Below, piece after piece: positions 1 to 6,678 of a stretch of DNA of 14,980 nt. This stretch comes from Synergistes sp. GTDB lineage: Bacteria > Synergistota > Synergistia > Synergistales > Synergistaceae. Numbering within the stretch: the first letter of the stretch is position 1; each line of letters starts with the position of its first letter. The stretch spans positions 1 to 14,980 of the forward strand of contig JAEEYY010000177.1 in NCBI GenBank assembly GCA_016288355.1, in the 5' to 3' direction. The position numbers and the translations under genes were made by a program. The notes beneath the pieces are model-generated. The model ran no database searches. It was given only the letters and a program-made list of their open reading frames with translations, and was not told the DNA's origin.

Positions 1-107
1 AGAAGCTGCTGGAAAAGCAGAAGGAAGGCAAGAAGAAGATGCGCCAGCTCGGCACCGTGTCCATTCCCACGGAGGCGTTCCTCGCCGTGCTGAAGCTGGA
101 CGAGTGA
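1..107 (+). CDS. lepA: Elongation factor 4 (LepA), C-terminal fragment
   Basis: The window opens inside this gene; the first complete codon begins at base 3 and TGA is at 105-107, leaving 34 residues. The visible tail, [17 protein letters not shown] followed by a segment ending in [10 protein letters not shown], matches the conserved LepA C-terminal domain, which in E. coli has [15 protein letters not shown] followed by PQEAFLA. LepA is a ribosome-associated translational GTPase of the cytoplasm that helps stalled or assembling ribosomes. The GTPase domain lies upstream of the window, so catalytic motifs cannot be checked. A sugar-anomerase-like gene starts 17 bases after the stop with its own ribosome binding site, so the two are probably co-transcribed. 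Confidence 0.9.
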   Translation, partial: KLLEKQKEGKKKMRQLGTVSIPTEAFLAVLKLDE

Positions 108-124
108 ATAAAGGGAGGCATCCC

Positions 125-565
125 ATGGATAAAATGATAATAATGGAGCAGCGCATTAACGACGCGCTCGCGGTCCTGCAGGCAACAGATCTTGCGGCTG
201 CGGCGCCGGGGAAGCACGAAATCTCAGAGACATTCTTTTTCATGGTACAGGAATACGAGACGCACCCGAGAGAAGACGCCCGCTTCGAGACCCATGAAAA
301 ATATATCGATATCCAGCTCATCGTCTCCGGCGAAGAAGACCTGTTCGCTGCCGACGTGGGCAGGTTTGAGGAAGAAGTCCCTTATGATGGAGAAAAGGAC
401 ATCGCCTTTTGGAAACCGATCAACAAGGCCCAGATCGTGCATCTCACGCCGGGCGGCTACGTGGTGCTGTATCCGAACGACGCCCACGCTCCGGGCCTCG
501 GCCTGCACGGGCCGCAGCGTGTGCGTAAGGCGGTAGGGAAAGTCTATATCGGAGACCTGGTCTGA
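125..565 (+). CDS. YhcH/YjgK/YiaL family protein (sugar anomerase-like)
   Basis: This is a 146-residue cytoplasmic beta-sandwich protein of the DUF386 family. Characterised relatives include NanQ (YhcH), which speeds N-acetylneuraminate anomer interconversion, and the beta subunit of evolved beta-galactosidase (EbgC). The family signature is visible as FETHEKYIDIQLIVSGEE near residues 50-67, and as VVLYPNDAHAPG further on, where the His is a likely metal ligand. The length is typical. I chose ATG 125 because GGGAGG at 114-118 sits just ahead of it. A GTG at 104 overlaps the lepA stop and lacks a better site. It follows lepA closely and is cut off from the uronate operon by a terminator. In E. 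coli, yiaL lies directly before the yiaMNO TRAP genes, so a sugar-acid role is plausible. The actual substrate is unknown. Confidence 0.85.
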   Translation: MDKMIIMEQRINDALAVLQATDLAAAAPGKHEISETFFFMVQEYETHPREDARFETHEKYIDIQLIVSGEEDLFAADVGRFEEEVPYDGEKDIAFWKPINKAQIVHLTPGGYVVLYPNDAHAPGLGLHGPQRVRKAVGKVYIGDLV

Positions 566-594
566 TCTGCAGAACTCAACAAACTGCGTTATGG

Positions 595-645
595 CCCGCG
601 CATGCTCCTCGTAATGGAGGAACGTGCGCGGGATATTTTGTTCTG
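595..645 (+). terminator. Rho-independent terminator after the YhcH-family gene
   Basis: Arms 595-610 and 617-632 pair over 16 positions with one G-T wobble and one mismatch around a 6-base loop. A T-rich stretch follows (ATATTTTGTTCTGTCTT from 633). It separates the lepA/YhcH transcript from the downstream sugar-acid operon. Confidence 0.85.
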
Positions 646-667
646 TCTTATGAAATCGGTTTATAAA
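638..667 (+). promoter_or_regulatory. Candidate promoter for the kdgR-led operon
   Basis: A TATAAA -10 box at 662-667 lies 18 bases after a weak TTGTTC -35 at 638-643. The -35 overlaps the terminator T-tract, which weakens the call. It is the best sigma-A-like element before kdgR, and an operator-like palindrome covers its -10. A second AT-rich possibility is TATAAC at 698-703, with no good -35. Confidence 0.35.
650..665 (+). promoter_or_regulatory. LacI-family operator-like site over the -10
   Basis: ATGAAATCGGTTTATA has the central CG and the left half of the LacI/CcpA-type consensus WTGNAANCGNWWNCAW. It fails only at the right-hand CA. It covers the candidate -10, where a bound repressor would block transcription. 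It is weaker than the second site at 823-838. Confidence 0.35.
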
Positions 668-822
668 ATGTGCACGAAACTATGAGAGCGTTTATGGTAT
701 AACCGCCAAAAATAAAAAAATACTGGATTCCAGGGGCGAAGCATGATAATATTCAAGCGTCAAAGAGGCGAAAACAGGCAGAATTTGCGGCAATGTGATC
801 GCCTCCTTCTTTTTCAGGGAAA
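668..822 (+). other. Leader of the kdgR transcript; no gene seen
   Basis: Together with its flanking sites this fills the 299-base gap between the YhcH-family gene and kdgR. It is AT-rich at first, with an A-run around 707-720. It holds one perfect 7-base inverted repeat, GAGGCGA at 765-771 and TCGCCTC at 799-805, followed by CTTCTTTTTC. That resembles a weak attenuator, but the 27-base loop makes it doubtful. I see no riboswitch core or small coding frame with a ribosome binding site. Confidence 0.3.
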
Positions 823-838
823 ATGGAATCGATTTCAT
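823..838 (+). promoter_or_regulatory. Perfect cre/LacI-type operator upstream of kdgR
   Basis: ATGGAATCGATTTCAT matches every fixed position of the Gram-positive cre consensus WTGNAANCGNWWNCAW and is palindromic in 7 of 8 pairs around a central CG. It lies 26 bases before the kdgR ATG, downstream of the candidate promoter, so a bound protein could act as a roadblock. CcpA (carbon catabolite repression) or the adjacent KdgR-like protein (autoregulation) could bind it; both belong to the LacI family and favour similar sites. Sequence alone cannot separate them. Confidence 0.65.
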
Positions 839-864
839 AACTTTTCAGAGGGGTGGGATGAGAC

Positions 865-1914
865 ATGAGTTCCGGAAACGGTCGGCTGACGATCTCCGAT
901 ATCGCTGCGGCTGCCGGCGTGTCCCGGACCACGGTCTCACGCTATATCAACGGCAGAACGGACCTGATGAGCGATTCCACCAGGGAGCGCCTGAAAGCGG
1001 TCATCGAAGTCTCCCACTACCAGCCGAGCGAGATCGCCCGAAGCCTGAAGACGAAAAAGACCAATCTTGTGGGCGTGCTGGTCGCGGACATCACATCGCC
1101 GTTCTCCTCCGCCATCCTGGAGACGATCGGGGACAGCCTCACGAGGGGGGGATTCATGCCTCTGTTCGCAGACTGCGGCAAAGATCTGCAGAAAGAACAG
1201 CGCACGATCGAGCTCTTCCTCTCCAAGGATGTGGCGGGGCTTATTGTCAATACGACGTCCTATGAAAACAACGCGTTGATCGGCGTCGCATGCCGGGAAG
1301 TGCCCATTGTCCTGTGCGACCGCTATGTTCGAAACTACAACTTCAATATCGTCACCTTTGAAGCCAAGCCGATCTTTCGGACGCTCATAGCCCATTTGAA
1401 GGAGCAGGGATATACGAGGCCGGTCCTGTTTTCCCAGCCATGGGAGAACAACTCCTCCCGTTTTCGCCGCCGCAACGCCTTCATTGCCGCAGTGCAGGAA
1501 CTCTACGGATACGATCCGTCCGGAGACGTTTACCGGATCGACAGCCGGGATGAAGCTTCCGCGCTCCATCAGATGGAGGCGATGCTGGCAACGCTCCAGC
1601 CGGGAGAGATCCCCGCGGTGATCGGAGTGAACACCGTTACAACGCTGCGTATGTACAAGGCTGTCCGGCAGGTAGGGCTGAAGATCCCGGAAGAGATCGG
1701 CGTTTGCGGGCCGGAAGACTGGAACTGGCAGCCGGAAATGGGCTGGCCGCTCCTGGTGGAACCGTCGATCACGACCTTCTCGCTTCCTGCGAAAGAAATG
1801 GGAAGGCAGAGTGCGGAACTGCTGATGGAGCTGATCGAGAACCGGCCCGTCGAATCCCGGGAGATCAAGCTTCCCTGTGAACTGCTGATCAGAGAATCCA
1901 CGAGCAGGCTTTGA
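865..1914 (+). CDS. kdgR: LacI-family transcriptional repressor, KdgR-like
   Basis: A 349-residue DNA-binding regulator. The helix-turn-helix spans about residues 8-29 (LTISDIAAAAGVSRTTVSRY) and the hinge helix about 53-64 (PSEIARSLKTKK). A periplasmic-binding-protein-like ligand domain runs from about 68 to the end. VSRYING, LKTKKTNLVG and VADITSPFS resemble Bacillus subtilis KdgR, the KDG-responsive repressor of kdgRKAT. The ligand is therefore probably KDG or a related keto-deoxy acid, by homology and by neighbourhood with kdgK, kduD, kduI and eda. The start has an AGAGGGG site at 847-853. It is the first gene of the block, 34 bases ahead of kdgK, with operator-like sites at 650-665 and 823-838 that suggest autoregulation. 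The family call is firm; the exact ligand is inferred. Confidence 0.85.
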   Translation: MSSGNGRLTISDIAAAAGVSRTTVSRYINGRTDLMSDSTRERLKAVIEVSHYQPSEIARSLKTKKTNLVGVLVADITSPFSSAILETIGDSLTRGGFMPLFADCGKDLQKEQRTIELFLSKDVAGLIVNTTSYENNALIGVACREVPIVLCDRYVRNYNFNIVTFEAKPIFRTLIAHLKEQGYTRPVLFSQPWENNSSRFRRRNAFIAAVQELYGYDPSGDVYRIDSRDEASALHQMEAMLATLQPGEIPAVIGVNTVTTLRMYKAVRQVGLKIPEEIGVCGPEDWNWQPEMGWPLLVEPSITTFSLPAKEMGRQSAELLMELIENRPVESREIKLPCELLIRESTSRL

Positions 1915-1948
1915 GGAACAGAAACCGGAAAGAGAAGAGGAAGAGGAT

Positions 1949-2911
1949 ATGAAAAGCAGGAATACCTTGCTGATCGGGGAGCCGATGGGGCTGTTCATAG
2001 CTACGGCGCCGGGAGCGCTGTCCACGGTAGACCGGTTCGATCTCACCACCTGCGGGGCGGAGTTCAACGTGGCGGTCGGAATGAGCCGACTGGAGCATCC
2101 CGTGTCCTACGTCACAAAGCTCGGCAGGGATCCCTTCGGGCAGAGGATCGTCGACCGGATGGATTCCCTGGGGATATCCACCAACCAGATCACTTTCTCG
2201 GACACGCATCCCACGGGGTTCATGTTCAAGTCCATGGTCCTGGACGGAGATCCGGACATCTTTTACTTCCGGCGGGGAAGCGCCGCTTCGACGCTCAGCC
2301 CCGAGGATATCCGGAAGCTGGATTTTTCCCGCTCCGGGCTGCTCCATGTGACCGGGATCACGCCGGCCCTGTCCGCCTCGGCGCGTGCCGCGGTGGAAAC
2401 GGCGGTCACCCGGGCAAAGGAAGAGGGACTGATGTTCTCCTTCGACCCGAACATCCGCGTACAGCTCTGGCCCGATCCGAGGGAGATGGCAGACGTCATG
2501 TGCAGTCTGGCCGCACGGGCGGACATTTTCCTCCCGGGGATCAAAGAAGTACGCGCCATCACCGGGATAACGGACCCGGAAGCGGCGGCTGAGCATTTTC
2601 TCGCTCTGGGGACCGGCTGCATCGTGATCAAGCTCGGGGCGGACGGAGCTTATTACGCCACGGCGAAAGAAAAAGGCTATGTGCCAGGATTTCATGTGGA
2701 GACCATCGTTGACACAGTAGGTGCCGGCGACGGCTTTGCCGCGGGCGTCCTGACCGGCCTGCTGGAAGACCTGCCGCTGCGGGAGGCGGTACGCCGCGGC
2801 TGCGCGATCGGAGCGATCCAGCTGATGAGCCCGGGAGACAACGACGGTCTCCCCGACCGCGAAGAACTTGCGCGGTTCATGGCGGGGGAGAAGATCCGCA
2901 GCTATGCGTGA
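1949..2911 (+). CDS. kdgK: 2-dehydro-3-deoxygluconokinase (PfkB family)
   Basis: A 320-residue cytoplasmic sugar kinase of the ribokinase/PfkB fold that phosphorylates KDG to KDPG with ATP. The PfkB signature DTVGAGDGFAAG at residues 255-266 carries the catalytic Asp261 and the anion hole. FDPNIR at 165-170 and YFRRG at 106-110 are features shared with KDG kinases, and the N-terminal GEPMGLF at 10-16 also fits that subgroup. The length is normal. Start ATG 1949 follows an AGAGGAAGAGGA purine tract. It lies 34 bases after kdgR and 97 bases before the TRAP genes, echoing the kdgR-kdgK pair of Bacillus. Fructokinase or another PfkB sugar kinase is the main alternative, but the presence of eda, kduI and kduD makes KDG the likely substrate. 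Confidence 0.88.
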   Translation: MKSRNTLLIGEPMGLFIATAPGALSTVDRFDLTTCGAEFNVAVGMSRLEHPVSYVTKLGRDPFGQRIVDRMDSLGISTNQITFSDTHPTGFMFKSMVLDGDPDIFYFRRGSAASTLSPEDIRKLDFSRSGLLHVTGITPALSASARAAVETAVTRAKEEGLMFSFDPNIRVQLWPDPREMADVMCSLAARADIFLPGIKEVRAITGITDPEAAAEHFLALGTGCIVIKLGADGAYYATAKEKGYVPGFHVETIVDTVGAGDGFAAGVLTGLLEDLPLREAVRRGCAIGAIQLMSPGDNDGLPDREELARFMAGEKIRSYA

Positions 2912-3008
2912 CCGGACCTGCCGCAGGAGCCCGAACACAAAGCGCACGCCGAATAAAAACAATACATAAGCGCGCATCTATATATTATTGACGGAAGAGG
3001 GGCGTTTT

Positions 3009-3497
3009 ATGGACATTGTCCGAAAAATCAACGGTGGGGTAGTGAAGGTGGAAAAAGTCGTCCTGGCTGTCATGCTCATCGTTATGATGATCCTGGCGTT
3101 CCTGCAGGTCCTGCTCCGCTTCGTGTTCAAGTCGCCGCTGCCGTGGTCGGAGGGACTGCTGACGTATCTGTTCGTATGGTCTTCTTTCATCGGTGCGGCA
3201 CTTGGCATGAATACCATGGAGCACTTCTGCATCGACGCTCTGGTGGATCTCCTGCCGGAAAAAGTGCAGAGGATCATCGAGGGCTTCATCTACCTGCTCC
3301 TGCTGAGCGTTTCCGTGTTCCTGGTCTATAAGGGCTACGGCCTGGCGATCGCCCAGAAGATGATCCGCATGCCGTCCATGAAGGCATCCATGGTCATGCC
3401 GTATATGTGCATTCCTGTGAGCTTCTGCCTGATCGCCATCCACTCGCTCTGCAACCTGATCCTGATGTTCGACAGGAAAAAGGAGGAAGCGGCATGA
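3009..3497 (+). CDS. TRAP transporter small permease (DctQ family)
   Basis: A 162-residue integral membrane protein with four hydrophobic segments, at about residues 16-38, 50-66, 90-110 and 130-152. The family signature is visible as LRFVFKSPLPWSEGLL at 36-51, followed by the FVWSSFIGAALG stretch. It is the small membrane subunit of a tripartite ATP-independent (TRAP) sodium-driven importer and pairs with the large permease next door. I chose ATG 3009, preceded by GGAAGAGGGG at 2993-3002, over an upstream TTG at 2988. The stop overlaps the start of the large permease gene (ATGA), a sign of translational coupling. The 97-base gap before it is AT-rich near 2979-2986 and could hold an internal promoter, but I see no convincing -35. 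Confidence 0.93.
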   Translation: MDIVRKINGGVVKVEKVVLAVMLIVMMILAFLQVLLRFVFKSPLPWSEGLLTYLFVWSSFIGAALGMNTMEHFCIDALVDLLPEKVQRIIEGFIYLLLLSVSVFLVYKGYGLAIAQKMIRMPSMKASMVMPYMCIPVSFCLIAIHSLCNLILMFDRKKEEAA

Positions 3498-4780
3498 ACT
3501 CTTCCATCATCCTTGTCCTGATGGTGACCTTCGTGGTCCTTCTGCTTCTGAAGGTCCCGGTTTCGGTCAGCATCATGGTATCCTCCATCATCGCCATGAT
3601 CACCTGCAGCACCATCAACGTGGTGGCTGTCCCGCAGAGGATGTACGTTTCCTGTGAACAGTTCTCCCTGCTGGCGGTCCCGTTCTTCATCCTGGCGGGC
3701 GGCTTCATGGAGGGCGGCGGCATCTCCCAGAGGATCGTCAATTTTGCCTCTTCGCTGATCGGACACATCCGCGGCGGACTCGCCATGACCAGCGTTCTGG
3801 CCTCCATGATCTTTGCCGGCATCTCCGGCTCCGCTGCCGCCGACACGGCGGCGATCGGTTCCATCCTGATCCCCGCAATGGAGAAAGACGGGTACGGCAA
3901 AGATATGGCCACTTCCGTGGTGGCGACGGGCGGCGCCATCGGTATCATCATCCCGCCATCGATCCCCATGGTACTGCTCGGAGTGACCTGCAGCATTTCT
4001 ATCGGACAGCTGTTCCTCGGCGGCGTCATCCCGGGGATCCTCGTGGGCCTCGCGCTGATGATCGTCAGCGGCTTCTACGCCAAAGCCCGCTGCCTTCCCA
4101 CTTACCGCAGGAAGACCTTCAAGGAGGTCCTGATCGCCACGAAGGACGCCTTCTGGGCACTGCTGACCATTGTGATCATTCTGGGCGGCATCATGTCGGG
4201 CGTCTTCACGGCCACAGAGTCTGCGGCGATCGCCGCGGTATACACGCTGATCGTCGGCATGTTCATCTATAAGGAACTGACGCTCAAGAAGGTGTATGAG
4301 ATCCTGTGGAAGTCTTCCATCACCACGGGCGTGGTGGTGCTCTGCATCGCTACGGCTTCCGCGTTCGGATGGATCCTGTCTGCGGAAGGCATCCCGTCTC
4401 TGATCGCCAACACCATCGTTTCCGTTTCCAACAGCAAGATCGTGATCATGCTTCTGATCAACCTTGTGTTTCTTGTGCTCGGCATGATCATGGACATTGC
4501 CCCCATCATCCTGGTGGTGGTCCCCATCATGTACCCCATCGCCACCTCCCTGGGTATCTCCCCGATACACTTCGGCATCATGACGATCGTCAACATGGCG
4601 ATCGGACAGTGCACCCCGCCCGTCGGCGTGGCGCTGTATGTTTCCATGGGCATCTCCAAGGCGAAGATCGCAACGATCATCAGGACCTATGCCACATACC
4701 TTCTGGGCATGATCATGATCCTGCTTCTGGTGACGTTCATCCCCTTCCTGTCGGAGTTCCTGCCCAGACTCTTGTTCTGA
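3494..4780 (+). CDS. TRAP transporter large permease (DctM family)
   Basis: A 428-residue polytopic membrane protein, the transport channel of a TRAP importer that uses the sodium gradient to bring in the ligand delivered by the binding protein. Conserved motifs seen are SGSAAADTAAIG at residues 111-122, GGAIGIIIPPSIPMV at 146-160 and GGIMSGVFTATESAAIAAVY at 231-250. Hydrophobic segments continue to the C terminus. The length is right for the family. ATG 3494 overlaps the dctQ-type stop and has AAGGAGGAAG just before it, so longer upstream starts in the same frame are not needed. The substrate is not readable from a DctM sequence. Context points to a uronate or keto-deoxy sugar acid, since the same operon carries kdgK, kduD, kduI and eda. 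Confidence 0.95.
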   Translation: MNSSIILVLMVTFVVLLLLKVPVSVSIMVSSIIAMITCSTINVVAVPQRMYVSCEQFSLLAVPFFILAGGFMEGGGISQRIVNFASSLIGHIRGGLAMTSVLASMIFAGISGSAAADTAAIGSILIPAMEKDGYGKDMATSVVATGGAIGIIIPPSIPMVLLGVTCSISIGQLFLGGVIPGILVGLALMIVSGFYAKARCLPTYRRKTFKEVLIATKDAFWALLTIVIILGGIMSGVFTATESAAIAAVYTLIVGMFIYKELTLKKVYEILWKSSITTGVVVLCIATASAFGWILSAEGIPSLIANTIVSVSNSKIVIMLLINLVFLVLGMIMDIAPIILVVVPIMYPIATSLGISPIHFGIMTIVNMAIGQCTPPVGVALYVSMGISKAKIATIIRTYATYLLGMIMILLLVTFIPFLSEFLPRLLF

Positions 4781-4783
4781 CGG

Positions 4784-4824
4784 TTTCAAACGGCAGCTGC
4801 CGTTGAAATAGAAAAAAATTTTTT
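4784..4824 (+). other. Intercistronic hairpin before the TRAP binding-protein gene
   Basis: TTTCAAACGGCAG at 4784-4796 and CTGCCGTTGAAA at 4797-4808 form an inverted repeat with one bulged A. It is followed by seven A and six T at 4812-4824, just before the ribosome binding site GGAGGAG at 4827-4833. It could be a partial terminator, or an RNA processing or stability element that sets binding-protein levels apart from the permeases. A T-run follows, but the A-run between stem and T-run is unlike a classical terminator. Confidence 0.5.
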
Positions 4825-4840
4825 GTGGAGGAGAAGATCC

Positions 4841-5923
4841 ATGAAGAAGAAACTGAGCATCGTTCTCGCGCTCGCACTGGTTCTGGCGCTGGCCCTGTCT
4901 GCCTGCGGGCAGGCCGCAGCCCCCGCCGCCGCCCCCGCGGCCCCCGCCGATTCCGGCTCCGCCGCTGCAGCCCCCGCCGCTCCCGCCGCGGAACCCGCTG
5001 CGGAAGACGACGGCCCCACCCTGAGCATCAACCTGTCTTCCCCCGTAGGCGATACCCACCCCGCGATCCAGGCCTACAAGATCTTCGCTGAGGAAGTCAG
5101 CGCCGGCACCAACGGCAAGATCACCATCAATGTTTACCCGAACGGCGCCCTCGGCGACCAGGCGGACGGCCTTGCCGGCCTGAAGCTTGGCACGATGGGC
5201 ATGCAGCACTGCAACTCCGGTCCGGTGGCCACGGTCATCCCCGAGTTTGACGTGTTCAACCTGCCCTACATCTTTGACAGCGGCGAGCACATCCGCGCCG
5301 CCATGGCCGGCGAAGTCGGCGAGTGGGTCAAGGAGAAGGTCGAAGAGGCCGGATTCCACTACCTTGGCTGGATCTACGGCGGTTCCCGCAGCATCATCAC
5401 CGACGTGGGCCCGGTCGTGAAGCCGGAAGACCTGAACGGTCTGAAGATCCGCGTGCAGTCCTCTGATACGATGGTCGCCATGATCAACGCCATGGGCGGC
5501 ATCGGCACCCCGATGGCCCAGAGCGAAGTTTACTCCGCTCTGCAGCAGGGCGTCATCGACGGCTGGGAGAACAGCGTCATCACGCTGCAGTCCCTGTCCC
5601 TGTACGAGGTCTCCCAGTACTTCTCCCGCACCGAGCATCTCATCAACCCCGACTTCCTGCTCATGAGCCAGAGCGTGTGGGATTCCATGAGCGCTTCTCA
5701 GCAGCAGGTCATGACGGAAGCCATGGAGCGCTGCGTCGCCAACGAGATCCAGTTCTGGCTGGATCAGGAGGCCGAGACCGAGGCCAAGCTGCTGGAGGAA
5801 GGCGTTTCCTTCAACGACGTTGACAAGGCTGCCTTCAACGAGGCCTGCCAGCCCCTGTGGGATACCTACAAGGCCAACTTCGGCGAGGAGAACATCCTCC
5901 GCATCCAGAACGTCGCTTACTGA
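4841..5923 (+). CDS. TRAP transporter substrate-binding lipoprotein (DctP family)
   Basis: A 360-residue extracytoplasmic binding protein. A Lys-rich start, a hydrophobic core and the lipobox LSAC (Cys22 lipidated) mark it as a lipoprotein, as expected in a Gram-positive cell. Residues 24-57 form an Ala/Pro-rich tether. The mature domain has DctP hallmarks: LNGLKIRV at 198-205 with the conserved Arg204 that usually grips a ligand carboxylate, PMAQSEVYSALQQGVIDGWE at 224-243, and FNLPYIF at 139-145. The Arg agrees with an acidic sugar as ligand. ATG 4841 has GGAGGAG at 4827-4833. It follows the two permease genes and is framed by hairpins at 4784-4824 and 5943-5974, a pattern that fits higher expression of the binding protein. 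The exact ligand is inferred, not seen. Confidence 0.94.
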   Translation: MKKKLSIVLALALVLALALSACGQAAAPAAAPAAPADSGSAAAAPAAPAAEPAAEDDGPTLSINLSSPVGDTHPAIQAYKIFAEEVSAGTNGKITINVYPNGALGDQADGLAGLKLGTMGMQHCNSGPVATVIPEFDVFNLPYIFDSGEHIRAAMAGEVGEWVKEKVEEAGFHYLGWIYGGSRSIITDVGPVVKPEDLNGLKIRVQSSDTMVAMINAMGGIGTPMAQSEVYSALQQGVIDGWENSVITLQSLSLYEVSQYFSRTEHLINPDFLLMSQSVWDSMSASQQQVMTEAMERCVANEIQFWLDQEAETEAKLLEEGVSFNDVDKAAFNEACQPLWDTYKANFGEENILRIQNVAY

Positions 5924-5942
5924 TCCTGATCTATACCGAAGT

Positions 5943-5974
5943 GCGGTCAAGGCGGAGCCAACCGCCTTGACCGC
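5943..5974 (+). terminator. Strong hairpin after the TRAP binding-protein gene (partial terminator or mRNA stabiliser)
   Basis: A perfect 13-base-pair stem, GCGGTCAAGGCGG at 5943-5955 with CCGCCTTGACCGC at 5962-5974, encloses a six-base loop. The following GTTCATAAAA is only weakly T-rich. Readthrough into the next gene is likely, so it may protect the upstream mRNA or terminate part of the transcripts. Confidence 0.6.
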
Positions 5975-6013
5975 GTTCATAAAAACTCAGCTGATGCTGA
6001 AAGGAGTGTAATA

Positions 6014-6667
6014 ATGGCCAAGTATTCTATGGACGAGCTGAAAGATATGCTCTATACGGGTCTGATCTGCGATGTGCTGGACAAGATGGGCTATCACAAC
6101 CAGTATCTTGGACCGGACCTTATGCCGATCACCTTTGATACCGTCGTTTTCGGTAAAGTGTTCACCTGCATCGCCACGGAAGTGTACTCCATGCCGGAAG
6201 ACCCCCTGACCGCTCAGTGCCGGGTCATCGACCAGATGTGCGAAGGCGAGGTCATGGTGCTGACCACACGCGGCAACTACACCTGTGCCATCCTCGGCGA
6301 ACTGATGGCGACCGCCATCACCGTCAAGGGCGGACGCGGGGCTATCCTGGACGGCATGTGCAGAGACCTGAAGGCCGTCAGAAATATGAACTTCCCTCTG
6401 ATCTACCGCGGCCGCATGCCCAACACCTCCAAGGGACGCGCGGAAGTCAACGAGTGCCAGGTCCCCATCAAGATCGACAACGTGACCATCAACCCCGGCG
6501 ACTATGTCTTCGGCGATATCGACGGCGTCGTTTTCATCCCCGGCGAACTGCTTGATCAGGTGATCGAGGCCGCTGTCGAAACGGAAACGAGCGAAAATAA
6601 AGTGCGCGATCTTCTGACCTCCGGCAACAGCCTGCAGGATACATATTCGAAGATCGGCACCATCTGA
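6014..6667 (+). CDS. RraA-family protein (HMG/CHA aldolase-like)
   Basis: A 217-residue cytoplasmic protein of the RraA / 4-hydroxy-4-methyl-2-oxoglutarate aldolase fold (older annotations: demethylmenaquinone methyltransferase-like). Motifs seen are GELMATA at residues 95-101, ILDGMCRD at 111-118 with the Arg117-Asp118 pair that binds substrate and metal in the aldolases, and GDIDGVVFIP at 167-176. Family members are class II pyruvate aldolases or oxaloacetate decarboxylases; E. coli RraA instead inhibits RNase E. A metabolic role is likelier here because it sits among sugar-acid genes, with AAGGAG at 6001-6006 and only 11 bases before the dehydrogenase. Its substrate is unknown. Eda already supplies the KDPG aldolase step, so this protein does something additional. 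Confidence 0.85.
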   Translation: MAKYSMDELKDMLYTGLICDVLDKMGYHNQYLGPDLMPITFDTVVFGKVFTCIATEVYSMPEDPLTAQCRVIDQMCEGEVMVLTTRGNYTCAILGELMATAITVKGGRGAILDGMCRDLKAVRNMNFPLIYRGRMPNTSKGRAEVNECQVPIKIDNVTINPGDYVFGDIDGVVFIPGELLDQVIEAAVETETSENKVRDLLTSGNSLQDTYSKIGTI

Positions 6668-6678
6668 GAGGTACGGAA

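Noticed and set aside
104..124. GTG start at 104 for the YhcH-family gene
   Set aside because: It overlaps the lepA stop and has no suitable ribosome binding site. ATG 125 has GGGAGG at the right distance and gives the family's usual N terminus.
937..2067. A long minus-strand frame opposite kdgR and kdgK
   Set aside because: It is antisense to an intact LacI regulator and the start of kdgK. No domain is recognisable.
3335..5980. An 881-codon open frame on the minus strand opposite the TRAP genes
   Set aside because: It is antisense to three firmly identified genes. The translation is His/Asp/Gly-rich low-complexity text with no family motif, as expected from strong codon bias on the other strand.
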